Numbered from the stretch's first letter, positions 45,897 to 58,940 are shown. The stretch is DNA of 64,000 nt from Trichopria drosophilae (GCA_030407085.1 CM059582.1:154652501-154716500); one strand, 5' to 3'. A program made the numbers and translations. Notes: generated by a model not told the origin, from the letters alone.

Positions 45897-48710
45897 TGGT
45901 ATAATAATGATTTTTTTCACGTGTTAATAAGCTTTATCGTCAAGTTTGTTATACTATTGTGATACATGTGACAGTGATACAAGATTGATGATGAAAATTA
46001 CATACTACGACACATTTGGATATTGCTAAACGGTGGAAGTAAAGAGAACATTATGTTTATTCAAGAAACAACCTCTTATCTACAATATTTAGAATCATTT
46101 TATTTCTGATAGTATCATTACTTATAATTCTAGCTTTTGTTTGTAGAATATTGGTACAAAAATGGTATCAATGATAAAAAGTAATATTTGTAAAGTATAA
46201 TAAAGTGATGGATAATAATTTCGTTCCAAATATGTTTTTTTGAAGTGCATAAAGATGTTGGTTATTTATTTATCACGTTTTTTGATATGACTCAGTTAAT
46301 ATTACATTTAGGCAAAACGTAAAAAAAATCTTAATTAATGGAAATAAATCAATATCACTATTTTATTGACATTATTATACGTTGTTTTTTTGTAAACGTT
46401 TTTGGAAATTAGTCCATTTTCAGTTGTATTTCATTATCCTAAAGTAAGTACTAATTTTTATAATTTATACTCCTCGTATTAGTGATAGAAAAATTATTAT
46501 AGAAAAATAGGTAACAAAAATACCGTTCACGGACTTTTTGCCATCTCTGTATATAAGGTAAATGTTCCAATCATGAAACAGGTGTGATGAGAGAGTATAT
46601 TAACGCTAAAAATTAATTTAAAAAAGGTTAAGCACTGAATTTTTATTGTGCATTACATAGCTATGATTTTTCAAATAATAATTACAATTTTCAGTTGTAA
46701 AGTTAGTTTGCATTTACAAATATAGATAAACTATATGTCCCTATTATGAAACATACTATGACAGTATGTCCCTAGTGTTTCATGTACAATTCCAGATAGT
46801 AGAATAAAAGGTAGATCTGATAATGTGCTCAACAAGAGCATAAATTATGAGATTTTTCTGAGTTTGAGGTTGTAATGTTCTCAAATACAGAAAAATCTCA
46901 TAATTTTACCCATCCGACCTCTTGTAGAAAACATTATGGACTCATTCCAAACATGTTTTTTTATTCTGCTATTTGGGATGTCAATATTCTGACATGCATA
47001 TATAAAATGCACTTTTTCACTCGGAAAAAAATAACTTTTTGGACGTACTTTAGCTTCCTGAATACGATAATAAAAATTATCTGTGGGGAATATTTTGCTG
47101 GCATTTTAAAATTGTTTAATTATTTAAAAAAACACATATTTCCTCGCGGTTTTTTACATTTATTTTCAAAAGTCCGTATCTAACGACAAATATTTCAAAC
47201 AAAAGAGGGAGAGCATCAAATTCTTAACAAAAAAGATTAGAGACATTATTTTTGTAATGTCAAAGAAAATCTGTACAAACCCAAAACATGAAACTGTTAT
47301 AAATGAGGTTATAAATGAGGTTATGTGAAAAGATAAACCGATGATTCTCAGGTACATCCATCTTTTATGACAGTAGCGTTGATATTATGACGAAAATGAA
47401 TCTAACCTTTACTGTAAACAATTTGATTCGCCATCTTTTCTGCTTAAAATATTTTTTGTCTGATTTTTTTTTAATAATAAATGCATAGAACCGCGATACA
47501 ACGCGATTTTTCAATATTGCGGCTTCAGTATGTCTGAAGGAAAATTTTGTTTGTCATTTACAATAACAGGAGGCAAAAATATGTTAAAAAACAAGTTACG
47601 ATTCTTTTTTTGAGTGAGCAAATTCACCCACTGTTTTCACCACTTATTTGGTTAGGTTTACAGTTAAATTACACACAGCCTTATTCAATCCATATAGACG
47701 TAAAACGAATTCTAACTTATATGAAATAGAAAGTTCTTAAAAGTACGTGTTTAAGACTTTCTTTTAAAAAACATAAAGCGCGCATTTATAATGCCTTTAA
47801 ACACTGTTGTAAGACGAAAGATTCGTGAAACCATGTACGTTACCAGTTTGATGCTAATGATAGATCGTTTCGCTCTGATGAAGAGATATTTGCGCATAAC
47901 TATTTTTGTCTGCTATTAAAGAAATTGACAGTGTAATAATTTATTTTGAAATAAAATTAAATAATGACTTCATGCCGACAATTTTTGTGCCGGTAAAATA
48001 TGTTTTAATAAAGGTGTATAACTAGTATTCATTGTCGTGTTTCAAAGATTGGGACAGTGTTTTATAAATGTGTCTTGTACCTTACATAATACGCGGAAAA
48101 ATATTTTCATGGAAATTTTACCATTGCAGATGGGTATTTTGGAACAGAATTTTTCTTAATTGAAAAATGATTATTTCTGCTAAAAATAACTACATATTTT
48201 TTACTGTCTCAATATGAAAAATTCAAAAAACTTATAGTAATTTTAGTATGGCAAAATGCCTATATTTCTCATTCTGCAAGTTCGTTAAAAAATAACTATC
48301 AGGAATGGTCAAATTTCCAAGAAAATTGTTCTACATTTACTTTTTTTTTAATTAAATAATATGCTTTCCTGATTTAAATATTTATGACTGTTGGTAAATA
48401 ATTATAAACTGGTTTCAATTTTTATTAATAAATAAAATTTTAATACAGGGTATAGACACACGCGCACGTATATTATTTTGATGAAATTGCATTGTTTTCT
48501 AGATTCATTATTACATAGAAGATAATCATTTAATAATACCTAGCAATATGAAATACATTGAAATGTATGACCATGCATTTGTTCTTTCTTATACTTTTCT
48601 GAACTAATGCTAAAAAAACGATAAATAAAAAAATAATGAAATTATTCTCACTACAGTGGTAAAAATATCAGGAACTATTAATGTACATTTAATATGTATA
48701 GATGTGTATT
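45897..48710. other. Intergenic after gene 6
   Basis: No gene recognised. It contains the second AATAAA of gene 6, a short hairpin at 46841-46906 and a small 14-bp duplication near 47300. Confidence 0.5.
46841..46906. repeat. Short hairpin, arms about 28 bp
   Basis: taaattatgagatttttctg … tttgag pairs with ctcaaatacagaaaaatctc … taatttta across a loop of about 10 bases. One or two mismatches. No reading frame. It may be a minimal MITE or a transcribed hairpin. Confidence 0.6.
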
Positions 48711-49336
48711 GGGGCATTCCACACCAAATCGACAACTTTTTTTCAAACAATTTTTAATTTTAGTTTCATCATTTCTTTAATGTCAGTAAAAGAAGTATTC
48801 TCGACCATTTATAAATATTTTTATTTTGACCGTAGTGAAAGTTGTGAGTATATTTAGAAAATTTAATTTTCTATACTCACAACGTTTAATTTATTTAAAC
48901 GCATAAATGCTATGATAAACAATTAAATGTAACACATGTTTTTCGTAGCTTTTTCATGGGCTTCCTTGTGAAAATAACCCTTTTCAGGTATTATTATAGG
49001 ATGAGGTTAAAAAATAGTAAAATTATAAAAAATCGTGGAAAATTTACATTTTTCGAACGATGGACCCTTTTTACAATTCTGGAAAAATTCATAAAAAATG
49101 TTCAATATATTAACTTTATGGCAGTATAGTTGAAATTTTGGCTATTGGCCAATGTATTTGGCTTACAATTAAAACATAGACTTGAAAATAATGGAAAACC
49201 GAGCAATAATCAAAATTACAAATATACAGCCATAATGGTAATGAAAGGCACTAAACATTTTTTCAGAATTTTTTCAGAATTTTAAAATGGATCCATCCTT
49301 TGAAAAATACGATGTCGATTTGGTGTGGAATGACCC
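48711..49336. mobile_element. 626-bp TIR element
   Basis: The left end is ggggcattccacaccaaatc, and the right end is its inverse with one change (gatttggtgtggaatgaccc). A 3-bp ATT flanks both sides. No transposase inside. The GGGTCATTCCAC-type terminus is a style I associate with widespread insect repeats, from memory and not from a search. Confidence 0.85.
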
Positions 49337-49552
49337 ATTGTGAATCATTACTGGAACTTTTTTGGCAGCATTTTTAATCCGTAAACCAGAGGACCAATGA
49401 TGCATAATTCCTGAATGCATCCAATATCAATTTAAACACACACCGTGTATTTTCTAATTCATAAATATAATGAACGAGTTTCATTACACTGAACTAAAAT
49501 TATAATTATTAATTATAATTGAAATCAATTTATAATCATGTAGCTATAGTCA

Positions 49553-49922
49553 TTAAGGGGGTTCTAAAGTGGTCCGCCGAAAAGGTAGGTAATTTCACGA
49601 AAAAACGTAAATAACAGATTACTGAATAACATTTTTAAAATTCGGGTTTTGTACGGGCAATTCTAAGCACTATACAGTTTTCTTGAAAATACCAAAAATA
49701 TTAATTCAGAACTGACTTTTTGGAAATAAGTGATCTTTATTTATTTACGAAAATTCGCGTTCAATTCTCAATTAATTTCCTCGATATTTTCTAAGATACC
49801 TTCTACAGTAATTAAAATTGCCTTACAGAGCTTGAATTTTTAAAAATCGGTTCAGTCTTTTTTTATTTATGATTTTTCGTGAACATTCCTACTTTACCGA
49901 ACGAGCACTTTGAGCCCTTAAT
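49553..49922. mobile_element. About 370-bp element with TTAAGGG termini
   Basis: The left end (attaagggggttctaaagtg) pairs with the right end (cactttgagcccttaat). Part of its right half, from caattctcaattaatttcc at about 49773 to about 49895, recurs in direct orientation at 51178-51310, so the family has at least two members here. No coding region. Confidence 0.7.
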
Positions 49923-51177
49923 GTAAAAGTCATGAAAACATTAGAATTATGTTTAAACTTTAATCACGTATTTAGTACCAAAATTGAAATTAAACAAAAC
50001 TGAAAGATAGATCTTATTATTTTCGAGGCTGACCTTTGGAAAGGTGCTGTCAAAATTTGTCTAAATTTGCAACGAATATATGTTTTTTCGCATTGTATAT
50101 TTAAAAAAACTCGTTTTTTATGTTTTTTGTTTAATTTTATGATTTTATCCTCATAATGGAATGTAAATGCTCCAAAATTATATTTGAATCGCGGATCCGA
50201 TAGTTGAACTAAAAATTAAAAAATATGTTTTGCATTAACATGCATTTAAAAATTTCGAAAATGATACAACGAATCCACGTGCATTTCAATTTTCAAGGCA
50301 TTTGAAATTGCTGCGGGTGATGAAAATACATTAGAAACGATGCACTGACACTGAGCGCCATCCATGGCCGGTTAAGAAACCTGTAAGTATTTATCTCACG
50401 GCCGGTATTGTAGTTTACACGGCGCCGATCAACGGAGATCTACTTATCTACTACAGCGAAATACATGTGAAACATTAATAAATCATTTGTAAAGGACATA
50501 TTTACAATAGATGTATCAAATTCCACAAGGTATACGTTTTAGTATTTTTGTAGAAAATTTGTATATATTTAATAGATTGGGATAAAATAATGGCAATATA
50601 AGGTTTTTGAAATAATTATATAATTTACTATTTTATATAGTTTCTAAACCTAACGTTTTTAACCTACAATTTTAATTTTGTATCATGTATAATAATTTTA
50701 ACTATAATTACTTCATTCAAGTAAATCTTTTCAAATATATATTCGTGATTATCTCAAAAAGCAGAAATTCAGAAGTAAGATTTCATTTAAAAAAGTAAAA
50801 CGAGTAGGTTGAAACACTTTTTATAAACAATATTATGTATAAAAAATTAATTTTGTATCTAAAAACATTGTCTACTTTTTGTCTCCTATTTTCACTGGTG
50901 GAATTGAATTATTTTTGAGGAGTTTCCGGGTCCCCGTTTACGAATCCGGTGTAGGGAATTTTACGGTTCGCTGATACGATTTTCAAAATTCAAAACTGCG
51001 GACTAAAATGGGCAAAAGTATACAATCGCAGAAAAATTGTCTTTGGGAGCTTTTGAGGTCGCTGATTACGAACACGAGGACAGAATCGTAATATTTGAGA
51101 TTTAACTAATAATTGAGAACTGATCGAGAGTTTTCCGAAATAAATAAAAGTCACTTATTTCCTAAAATGCTCGGTCA
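49923..51177. other. Intergenic
   Basis: AT-rich with a GC-richer patch near 50340-50450. No gene or repeat recognised. Confidence 0.45.
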
Positions 51178-51310
51178 GTTCTCAATCAATTTTTTTTGTA
51201 TTTTCTACGATACCGTCTACAGTAATTCCAATCATACTTACAGAGCCTGAAGTTTGAAAAATCGATTCAATCTTTTGTTATTTACGAATTTGGATGAACA
51301 TTCCCCTTAA
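51178..51310 (+). repeat. Second copy of the 49.8-kb repeat segment
   Basis: The segment starting cagttctcaatcaatttt aligns with 49773-49895 through gataccgtctacagtaatt and cttacagagcctgaa. The outer boundaries of this copy were not clear. Confidence 0.7.
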
Positions 51311-51833
51311 GACCCCTTAAGTTCATACCAGGATTGAGAATTTATGGCAGTTACGGAATGGAGTTTTCTTCTGTCGATGACGATTGCAAGACTGAAAATC
51401 GGATTTACATTGAATGTTTCATTTTTTTCTATACGAATTCGGAGCTGTTTCATTTGCATAATTGTTTATTAAACACTTTTTTACATTTATTACCTATTTT
51501 TGTGCCCGATTATTAAGTGGAGTTCGTAATGCCGCAGAAAACTAATTATCTTCTAAAAGACGGAAATTGAAATGTTTTTTCATTTTCTATTCAATAGTAT
51601 TACTTAAATATAGAATGTCTAATGGATATAGCTTGACCAAGGATATTATTATAATGCGGTATAAAGGTAATAATTTTTTTGAGAATGAAATTTGCATCAT
51701 CTCCAGGTTCGAAGTGGATTTTTTGCAACCACGTGAACTTGAATTTATATTTCGGATAGTATGAGATACGCAATTTTTTCATGTAATCGGTTTAAATACT
51801 GTTAAATAGCACTTTTACTGCTAGACTATTATA

Positions 51834-53018
51834 CAGGGTGTAAATTAAATACTGGGACGGCTAAATACTATTTTATGATATTGATTAAAAAGATATTTTT
51901 TAAAACGGTCAAGGTGATTTCTGAAGTAATTTTCAACGAAGAATTCACCGGTGACCTTTAATTTGACCTTGAGCTTGACTTACAATGTCATTTCCAGGTT
52001 AGGTTAGGTTTTAAATAGAAACCCCCTTTCTTTATACCGCCACTCGAAAGAGCGGGAAATTTTACGCTTAAATATTAACTAAGTCATAGATAGTGTTTGA
52101 TCTTGAGGGTCACTCTAAGGTCATGTAATTCGAGCAAGATCTGGATATTTTTCGAAATAAAATATTTGCACAAGGCAAAATATAAGTTTCTTCTTGACCG
52201 CGATAATTTAATAAATTAATGGAAGAATTAATCTTTGTAATAACGGTCTAAGTAGGTAAATAAAAACAAATTTAGTAAACATAACGGGTGGTCGATTTCA
52301 ACCACTAAATATGTGGAAAAGGTGAAAAAAAGCCGTAATTTTGATTTATTATAAGCACTTGTTATATTATTATCGCTAGAGGGAAACTGAATTTTTGTTA
52401 TTAAAATGGTTCTTATTTGATTTAATACAGACAGAGAAATTAAAAGTTCAGTCGCAATAATGAATCAAAATCACGACTTTTTTTCACCTTTTCCACATAT
52501 TTAGTGGTTGAAATCGACGACCGCTATGTTTACTAAATTTGTTTTTATATAACTACTTAAACCGTTATTACCGAGATTAATTCTTCCATTAATTTATTTT
52601 TTCGAATAGATGGTTTACATTTTTTTCTAACGACCAAACCTATTAACTTTAAAAAGGCGTATTTAGTAGTGACCTAGATCATGATATTGATGATGACCTG
52701 CGAGGTTGTTTCAAGGTCAACTTTTTTATTTACTTTTAGCATTACTCAATAATAACCACGTGGATGTAGTAAATGTTCGAGTTTAGATGATCTTAGATCC
52801 AACACTACCTAAGACTTAGTTCATATTTAAACGTAAAATTCCCCGCTCTTTCGATTGCCGGTGTTAGAAAATGGAGGTTCCTATTTAAAAAACCTAACTT
52901 AACCTTGAAGTGACATTGAAGGTCAAGTTACAGGTCTCCGTTAAATTCCTCATTGAAAATGATCTTAACCTTGACCGTTTAAAAAATATCTTACATGAGA
53001 AAATTAATTGACACCCTC
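51834..53018. mobile_element. 1.19-kb foldback element, near-complete palindrome, TA duplication
   Basis: The ends are cagggtgtaaatt and the inverse form aattgacaccctc, flanked by TA (51832-51833 and 53019-53020). Pairing continues inward through most of the length: gtcaaggt blocks, a ggttaggttaggtt/aacctaacttaacc pair, a gctctttcga/tcgaaagagc pair, and a very well matched inner pair at 52257-52334 and 52474-52550. No transposase frame. It is the largest inverted repeat in the window. Confidence 0.88.
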
Positions 53019-53043
53019 TATATACCCGTTATACTTATTATTA

Positions 53044-53870
53044 AGAGAATTAAATTATAATTGCAAGATGTTTTTGCCGTAGTTCGAACCGTAATTATTT
53101 TTAAATAAATCAAGAAATGTTTATTTGGACATTTTTTTGCGTCCCATTAATTAATTTTTTATGGCCCTAGTTTGTCTCCAGATTTGGTGCCTTAACCTTA
53201 ATTAATAGAGACAGAAGTCTATATGTATATTTACAATTAGAAAAATTAATTTATCATCAAACGTTTGCAAGATATTTTACCTATTGAAAATATATTGAAT
53301 CTTTTTTTGTGACGTTTCATCCCGGTCTGTACCTGATGGAATCACCAGCAAAGCTTTGTGGTACATACCTGCCTTGTACGGCTGCATTTAGATTTTAATG
53401 TTCGAAGTCTTGTATGCGAAGTGATATGAATTTCGTTAATTACGAACATATGACACCCGCACTTTAGACATCTAGCGTCCCAACCTACAAGTGTGAAGTA
53501 CGAAATACAACTCACACGATAAGGTCGAGATTGCTTATATCATCTAACGATAAATTATTGTAATAATGTTCAGGGAACACAATATCTGTGCATTCTTCGA
53601 TGTTAGTTTTAGTCCATTATTCAATAGAATTAAATTAAAATTGCAAGATATTTTCTGACGTTACTTCGAACCGTGATTATTTTTAAATAAATCAAGAATT
53701 TCTTTTAAATATATAGACATCTGTCTCTATTAATTAAGGTTAAAGTCCATAAAATGCACCAAATCCGGTAACAAACGAGGACCATAACAAATTAATTAAT
53801 GGAACCGAAAAAATGTTCAAATAAACTTTTCTTGATTTACTTACTATTAATTTTAAATAATTCTTATTAT
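53044..53870. repeat. Composite repeat: one direct and one inverted pair
   Basis: Segment A (gaattaaattataattgcaag …, 53044-53112) recurs directly at 53627-53705. The following segment B (53113-53228, through cctagtttgtctccagattt and attaatagagacagaa) recurs inverted at about 53715-53830. The spacer of about 400 bp between them is unrecognised. Confidence 0.75.
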
Positions 53871-55529
53871 GATCGAGGCATTTGTTCTTTTTAAGAGAAG
53901 GACCAATATACAAGTATTAATTAATACCAAATAACTTAATTCGGATATTGAATGCAATTACAATAAAGCGGCTGTGACTCGTAGCGAGTCGAAACAATAA
54001 CTTTCAGATCAATCTCTCGAATTTTATTTCGGTTTACTTAACCTATTTATACGTAATTTTTCCAGCAGCATTCAACATTCTTTTTTTATTTCCAATTTCC
54101 GAACTTATATCTTTTTGTCTTTGAATTTTCCATACTTTATGCCCCCGATGTGGCTATAACAACGTTCAGTAGATATCCGCGATACGTGATTTCATTTGCT
54201 TTGTTACATAACTTACATAAACATCGATATAGAACCAATACTTAAATTAACACAAAAAACTCGATAGGCAACTGACAATCAAAAAGCCGAAAAATGAAAA
54301 AACCGACAAGTAAAAAATCGACATATTTCGTGAAGAGCACAATTTGACGCGCAACAACAGTTTCATCACGGAAAATGACAGAGTTTGTAAAATAATATAA
54401 TTTTTGTCAATTAGTTTCGACTATTTTTTTTTAATAACTGGATTAAGAATTCTATTTAAGGATTATATAAAACTAAGTTTTTAATTATATCTTGAAAAGC
54501 TCTGGATAGTTCAACTAACTATTGTTACTTATGATATTGCATGTATGACAATAATGTTGGCATTAAGAAATAGTTTATTGATTAAATGAATTTCTGATAC
54601 TAAATGTCTATCTACAGGTATTTTGTGCTGATATTAAAACTATGTAATTTATATAATTACAAGGCAAAATTACGTGTTCAAGAGAGTATGAAACTTTTAT
54701 TATGGAATAATGTTGAGAGGTATATAATTTTATGGCATAATCTCTACGTACTTTATGGATGAAACGCTCTACAGAATATTCATGCTGAAGATACCAAATA
54801 AAAAAGGATTCTAAAAGAGTACGCAAAAATCTACGTTTATATCTAGGAGAATTGAAAAAGGCATCGAATACAATTTTATCGATGAATGATTATATGAGAT
54901 GTATGTTATTGTATTTTCTTTCATGAATGTCGACTTCAATTGTTCAATACTGCAGGAGTTTACAATGATGTTTTAAATGTGCTATCTTATGTTTGATTAA
55001 AAAAAATTGAATTTAAGCCAATAAAATACTCGATTTAATAGTTGTAAAATGCCTACCCTTTTATAGGCTTTTAATATATTTGATCCCAAACAACACAATC
55101 CGTCTCGCGCTGTCCTGAGGAGTGCCTGAGGACGCCCAAATGTCCGCTTTTGGTGACAACATATTATAATAATAATAAATAAGAATAAAATGGAATATTA
55201 GAAAAATTTTATTAGTAATTAGTGAGGTCTAGTGTTGAGTTTTATTGTTTTTCTACTGCATAATGATTTTTCTTTTATCCTGCTTTTATGTATTGAATTT
55301 TCACATTTTAACAACTGTGTTTAGTAGTACATTGTTTATGTCAGATAAACTGCTCAATTACTTATTGAAATAGCATGAGCGCCAATCTGATACCGACTGT
55401 GTGTCACTTGTACAGTATAATTAAGGTTAGGAACTGCTTAATATTAAAAAATCGATAAACAATAGGCAAATATTATATTATTTTCTTTCAATTTTTTTAA
55501 ATTATACTGATAGATAGAAATGTATATTA
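53871..55529. other. Intergenic
   Basis: No gene recognised. AT-rich, including short caccgaca/aaaaag simple-sequence stretches near 54280-54330. Confidence 0.45.
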
Positions 55530-55939
55530 TGTACGTCTTTTCGGTGCGTAAAGTAAACTCGTGCGTAAAGTAAACTTTACGCACTCGATTAAACTTTACG
55601 AACCAAAAAGCCGTACGTAAACAATATTTCGGCACACGTGCGTATGTGTAAAGTTCTTTACGCATACGCACTTGTATCGAAAAGTACTATTTATTTCGGC
55701 CTCTATACATATCTTTTATATTTATATATAACTGTTTCTTTTTTTTTCAGTGTGAAATAATAAATAAAGAGAAAATAGTAGTTTTCGATACAAGGGCGTA
55801 TGCGTAAAGAACTTTACACACACACACACACGTGTGCCGAAATACTATTTACGTATGGCTTTTTCGTGCGTAAAGTATAATCGAGTGCGTAAAGTTTACT
55901 TTACGCACAAGTTTACTTTACGCACCGAAAATACGTACA
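55530..55939. mobile_element. 410-bp palindromic element with TTA duplication
   Basis: The termini are tgtacgt … acgtaca, with TTA on both sides (55527-55529 and 55940-55942). The arms pair along nearly the whole element (ttcggtgcgtaaagtaaac, cggcacacgtgcgtatg, cttgtatcgaaaa and their inverses). A 3-bp TTA duplication is typical of PIF/Harbinger elements, so this may be a MITE of that group. Confidence 0.85.
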
Positions 55940-55942
55940 TTA

Positions 55943-56391
55943 AGGTATTTCAAGCATTGCTATTCTTCGCTGTAAATATACAATAAGAAACTTCACTTTA
56001 AAATTAAGTCCGTTTTAATTCAAGAATGGTGGTTTACGTTTTTAAGATAAAATTCTCTTCAATAAAGTCGTTTTCACCTAAAAAGACTTTGGAGTCTAAC
56101 TAGATATATTATGTTAAATTAACTATTCAATGCGTCCTCGCATCACATATAGAGTAAATAACTTAAGGAAATACCACGTGGTGCTACATTATTATTTCAA
56201 AATGTTGTCAAACAGTATTTACGCGTTTTAATCGTCTAAGGTTATTAATTCCTGTTTTTTGCATCTCCTTCTTTAATTGCGTTTTATCGATAAGATCTTA
56301 CAATTTTAGATTCTAATAGAAAATGCAGTGTGTCATATTATTAGAATTGACATCGTAATGTATTAAATTCTAGGTTAAGTCTTTTAGTTGC
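55943..56391. other. Intergenic
   Basis: AT-rich spacer between two mobile elements. Nothing recognised. Confidence 0.45.
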
Positions 56392-57069
56392 TTAACCGGT
56401 TAACTGGTACTGTATAATATATATACAAAAAAGTAACGTGACTGGTATTGTATCATATATGTATACATATTTGAATAATTTTTGAAGATTTCAACCGATT
56501 TGAACCAAAATTGGTATACAAGTGTTTTTCGGCATGCTCTATGTGCCCCTAGATCTAAGTTTCTGGAAAAAATGAAAATTTGACACCGAACCCTTATTTT
56601 TTCACTTCTTTCCTTCACTTCAATACTTATTTCTCTCCACTTTAAAATGTTATAAAATAGAAACTGAACTTGGAAATGGAATCAGCTGTATCAAAAACCT
56701 CTAGATCTAAGATTCTAGACAATCTTAAAATACCACCCACAACTCTTATTTTTCCACTTATCTACTCTACGTAAACCTTTATTTTTCAACTCTTTAGGAT
56801 ATTTTAAAATGAAAACTGAGCTTAGAAATGGAATCAGCGACATCAAAAACCCCTAGATCTAAGAGTCTAGAAAAACTGAAAATGTCACCCTCTGCCCTTA
56901 TTTTGCATCCCTTTAGGATGTTGCAAAATGGAAACTGAACTTGCTTGGAAATGGAATCAGGAGCACAAAAAAGCCTCGTAGAAATAGATTTCACGTATTT
57001 TAGTGGATGATTCACTCCTGCCAGAATTGGCACGAAAAGTGACAAATGCTGCACCAGTTAACCGGTTAA
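56392..57069. mobile_element. 678-bp TIR element containing 152-bp tandem repeats
   Basis: It starts ttaaccggttaactggtac and ends with the inverse (accagttaaccggttaa). Inside, the word agatctaag occurs at 56551, 56703 and 56855, exactly 152 bp apart. The surrounding text (ggaaatggaatcag, aaaatg..aactga) repeats with it, giving about three and a half units. No transposase. The minus-strand open frames inside are repeat-derived. Confidence 0.82.
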
Positions 57070-57289
57070 TTAAATAATATGGACTTCTGATTACATAAAG
57101 ATTTACTTTTTACTTCAACTTTATTATGAGAGAGGTAACAAATCACTGGAACAAAAAGTCACATAAGCATGTAATTATAATTCTAAACCATCTATACAGA
57201 TAAAATCTAAAATTATATCTAAAGATATAAAGATATATAAGCTAATATATAAACCTCCCCATAATCTAGTATGCATTGTCTCCAAAAAC

Positions 57290-57570
57290 TAATCAGATCT
57301 AAGTTTGGCCAAGAGAAACCCAAATCCGTTTGCACTTTTTAAATTCGTCCTGCCAGTCGCGAGATATCGCGTATACAAAATTTTGCCCACGGACGGACGG
57401 ACGGACGGACGGACGTACAACCTAACGGACACCAATTTTTTTATTGTTGCTTTGGGTTCCTTAGGGCCTGAAACGTCGACATTTGATGCAAAACTATAGG
57501 GTAATTTTTTGGTGGGAACTGACCAAATTCAATACTTCGCCAGACCTATGGTCTGGGTCGAAGTAATAAT
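57290..57570 (+). repeat. Repeat unit with (GGAC)n microsatellite
   Basis: About six GGAC units at 57390-57414 sit between a cgagatatcgcgtata block and a cgaagtaataat end. The arrangement suggests a dispersed repeat that carries its own microsatellite, possibly the tail of a retroelement. I could not assign a family. Confidence 0.45.
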
Positions 57571-58189
57571 CCACTAATTAAACCAAAAGCATTTATAATG
57601 TCATATTCATTTGTACAAATGACTTGAACATAAACAACAATTTACAGATTTAATTTACAAAATTGCCAATTTATTTTTACATTTTGAAAATATTAAATTC
57701 TTTTATGAAGAATTGTACTTGTACATAACAAATGTAAAATGAGAAACTAAAATTAAATACTAATCATACGCATTAATAAATAACTCGCACGAATGATTCA
57801 CGTCAGCCTGAGAAATTATATCATAGGTACTGTTTCGTTTCTGATGCAAATGACGGCTGCGTGAACGTTTGTGAATGTGCAATGTCGCAAACTTTGATTA
57901 TAGAATATGACCTAAAGTATACGCGATGAATAAGACATTAAAACTTTTACACATACATAAAATTACAACTTACGTCAGGGTTCAAACATGTTGCATTTAT
58001 AATTTTTACGGCATAAAGATATCTATGCATAACGTATGTCACTATATTCGTAAGTGGTATAAGACTATGACCGCATAGGCTGTCATGTATACAATGTTTT
58101 CTTTGTGTCTTTCTTATTGACATTTCCGTCTAAAGTAAAGTTTTTTATGTGAACAATAAACGTCTTCCTCAGCGAAATCTGAAATATTG
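57571..58189. other. Intergenic
   Basis: AT-rich, nothing recognised. Confidence 0.45.
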
Positions 58190-58650
58190 AAGATTTTGCA
58201 AAGCCGGTACAAAGTTCGGTCATAAAGAGGAAATGTGCGAGACAAGCGCATCCTATCCATCGTGAGCTGAGCGACATTTCTCTCTCGATTCATCCTTGTC
58301 CGTTCTCATAAAGGTGCCATTTCCTTCGTCGAAAGTTCTGCGACGAGGGATTCTGATGGAGGAAGCGGAGAGGAAAAGTGGGGTTTGGGTGTGTGTTTGT
58401 GTAGGGTGCAGGTCGAGCCAGGGAGGGTCAGTGGAAAACAGAATGACGTTTTCCACTTAGATTCTATAGAAGCGAAAGTATCACCGGTACCTTCAATTTC
58501 GCTGGCCTGTTCCTGGGTATAATGTTGCAGCAGAATCGTTTTCCTAGTCCGGGAGTAAATCTCGATCGATTTTGCGCCTTTGCAAGTCTCTGGGTTGCGG
58601 CGGGTGATGAACACCCATGGGCATTAAGCGACACCGTTGGGGTGAGCTCA
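58190..58650 (-). other. GC-richer island, possible unassigned exon or promoter
   Basis: This patch is clearly richer in G+C than its surroundings. On the minus strand it holds overlapping open frames of 67 and 102 codons, both starting on GTG, with a Pro/Ser/Thr-rich translation and no recognisable domain. It may be an internal or first exon, a promoter island of a gene outside the window, or simply conserved noncoding DNA. I do not call a CDS. Confidence 0.35.
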
Positions 58651-58940
58651 TATTTTACTTTTTATTAATGGGGCGGAATTGATGATGTCGCATTCTCTAC
58701 GCTGTCGTAAGTAAGAAATCCTGAAAATGGCTTTCGAACAATGCTTGATTCAAATTCATATGTTTTTGTTCAATAAATGCCATAAGAGGACATTTTAACC
58801 TGGAAAAACATGTTTGCATTTTTAATTGTTTCCTATTCATGGGTGTTTCTTATTTTCAGCACCAAGATCGCAGGATTCACGTTCTCTTCAATGTTGAATT
58901 TATACCAATACATGTTTCACTGACAGCAAAATAGAAAAGA

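Noticed and set aside
51997..52010. TTAGG-type telomeric repeat (also near 28890 and 40145)
   Set aside because: Only two units each, and the first has a mirrored partner inside the foldback element, so it is not a telomeric array.
58306..58614. 102-codon minus-strand open frame in the GC-richer island
   Set aside because: No ATG start, no family resemblance. Reported as an island rather than a gene.
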